The position numbers and the translations under genes were made by a program. A DNA stretch of 42,362 nt from Moorena sp. SS36440bin_2 (lineage in GTDB: Bacteria > Cyanobacteriota > Cyanobacteriia > Cyanobacteriales > Coleofasciculaceae), in assembly GCA_011524395.1 (NCBI GenBank), contig WTKN01000195.1, positions 1-42,362 on the forward strand, in the 5' to 3' direction. The notes under the pieces are model-generated. The model was not told where the DNA came from. It searched no databases and saw nothing but the letters and a program-made list of their open reading frames with translations. Positions 41,222 to 42,362 of this stretch are shown here, in pieces (within the stretch, counting starts at the first letter, position 1; every line of letters begins with the position of its first letter).

Positions 41222-42313
41222 CTACGGGACAGGTGTGACTCTGACCAACAGTGCCGGGAACTCTAAGACTGAGAGTAATCGGCCAGACAATCCCATGAAA
41301 TGCGTCAGCTTCCCCTTTTCCCAAAACGCTCATCCCCTCACAGAAAGGCTACCAACAGAACCCATTTCACTAATGCAATTAGGCTTAGTGGTATTACTCG
41401 AAGTCAGTAGTTTATGTTTATTACTTGCCTCACCCACCCTCGCTCAAATTACCCCAGATAATACTTTGGGAAATGAAAATTCAATCGTTACTCCCAATCA
41501 AACTATCCGTGGTGCAATAGCAGATTTAATTGAAGGGGGAGCAATACGAGATAGTAACTTATTCCATAGTTTTATCGAATTTAATGTTGGTAATGGTCAA
41601 CGAGTGTATTTTGATAATCCCGATGGGATTACTAATATTTTGACTCGTGTCACTGGCAGCAACCTCTCTCAAATTCTGGGCACCTTGGGAGTAAACGGTA
41701 GCGCTAATTTATTTTTGCTTAATCCCAATGGTATTAACTTTGGAAGCAATGCCAGCTTAGATGTAGCAGGCTCCTTTGTGGCTAGCACTGCTGATAGTAC
41801 GGTATTTGACAATGGTTTCAACTTTAGTGCTAGTGATCCAAATGCTCCACCATTGTTAACTATCAATATTCCCATCGGTTTGCAATATGGTAGCAATCCT
41901 GGTCCAGTAAACGTGACAGGAGCTAGTTTAGGCATAGATACAGGGCAAACCATGGCTTTACTTGGGGGTGAAGTTAACCTCAATGGTGCCACCCTACAAG
42001 TGCCCGGCGGACGAGTGGAATTAGGAGGATTATCCAGTCCAGGAACAGTTGCCCTCAATGGCGCGACATCCGTTAGTTTTCCCGATGGTGTCCAACTAGC
42101 TGATGTTTCCTTGAGCAACGGTAGCTTGGTAGATGTCACTTCAGTTAATGGCGGAACTATTGCCATCAATGCTGCGAATTTCGACATGTCTCAATCCACT
42201 TTACAAGCTGGATTGACTTCAGGAGAATCGATACCAGATGCAGTAGCTGGCAATATTACCATTAACGCTCAAGGTAATACTAATCTTAGTGACAAAAGTT
42301 TGATTGCTAATGA
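41222..42313 (+). repeat. 1.09-kb direct duplication, right copy
   Basis: Second copy of the leader, signal peptide and TPS domain of the exoprotein gene. Homology to the left copy stops abruptly after ATGA at 42313. Confidence 0.95.
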
Positions 42314-42332
42314 ACCTATCCCACTAATATAA
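41295..42332 (+). pseudogene. Truncated duplicate of the TPS exoprotein gene
   Basis: From the ATG equivalent to that of the first copy, the frame runs 345 residues. It keeps the signal peptide and the whole TPS domain (NPNGINFG, ITPDNTLGNENSIV) and the first beta-helix turns, then changes to unrelated codons (EPIPLI) and stops at 42332. It lacks the rest of the beta-helix, the PPC-like domain and the C-terminal block. It starts about 90 bp after the stop of the first copy. It could still yield a secreted stump, or the gene may continue beyond an insertion that begins at 42314. The window ends 49 bp after the break, so this cannot be decided. Confidence 0.8.
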
Positions 42333-42362
42333 TTTTATTAATCCACATATGAATAGTCGCTA

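Overview
The window looks like a chromosomal segment of a filamentous, repeat-rich cyanobacterium. The HIP1 octamer GCGATCGC occurs roughly two dozen times in 42 kb. Many gaps carry heptanucleotide tandem repeats of the STRR type. Several families are essentially cyanobacterial: XisH/XisI, DUF3038, DUF4335, DUF3288, and TPS-type S-layer/haemagglutinin proteins. The style of the repeats recalls Moorena-like genomes, but the sequence alone does not prove a genus.

Region 1 (1-7.2 kb) is an accessory island. It holds a SAM methyltransferase, a xisI-xisH pair, a Uma2 nuclease-fold protein, an overlapping DUF6883-DUF4926 pair, and a scrap of a nuclease/transposase-like gene. A second xisI-xisH pair follows, whose xisH carries a one-base frameshift near its 3' end. 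A coiled-coil/winged-helix protein and a Fic AMP-transferase with its own inhibitory helix close the island. Dispersed hairpin repeats flank it.

Region 2 (7.9-17 kb) is metabolic and stress related. A TVP38/VTT membrane protein precedes a MerA-like disulfide oxidoreductase that lacks the mercury-specific cysteines. Next come a pentapeptide-repeat protein, an ECF-like sigma factor, a long cysteine-dioxygenase-like cupin, an FAD monooxygenase followed by a glutathionyl-hydroquinone reductase, and an unknown exported protein.

Region 3 (17-28 kb) has surface-glycan genes (WcaF-type acetyltransferase and two GT2 enzymes), panB, an exported GH9 glycosidase, an EF-G paralogue outside the str operon, a small unknown protein, a DppB-type ABC permease and apt. 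A protein-free stretch of about 0.5 kb (27.45-27.97 kb) is bounded by two related hairpins and carries a perfect consensus sigma-70 promoter reading leftward. It is a candidate structured RNA or non-autonomous mobile element.

Region 4 (28-36.7 kb) has the DUF3038-DUF4335 pair, prs with a strong terminator, then a likely transcription unit of a degenerate Ser/Thr kinase with two C-terminal repeats, bioD and an MlaD/MCE protein. DUF3288 reads the other way.

Region 5 (36.7-42.4 kb) starts with an array of about 14 units with an exact 21-bp period. It can be read as a dyad-symmetric, helically phased site array or as a relic heptapeptide-coding repeat. It abuts a large two-partner-secretion exoprotein gene. 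The first 1.09 kb of that gene is duplicated in tandem 4221 bp downstream, as a truncated second copy with a mosaic identity pattern suggesting gene conversion. No tRNA, rRNA or CRISPR array was seen.
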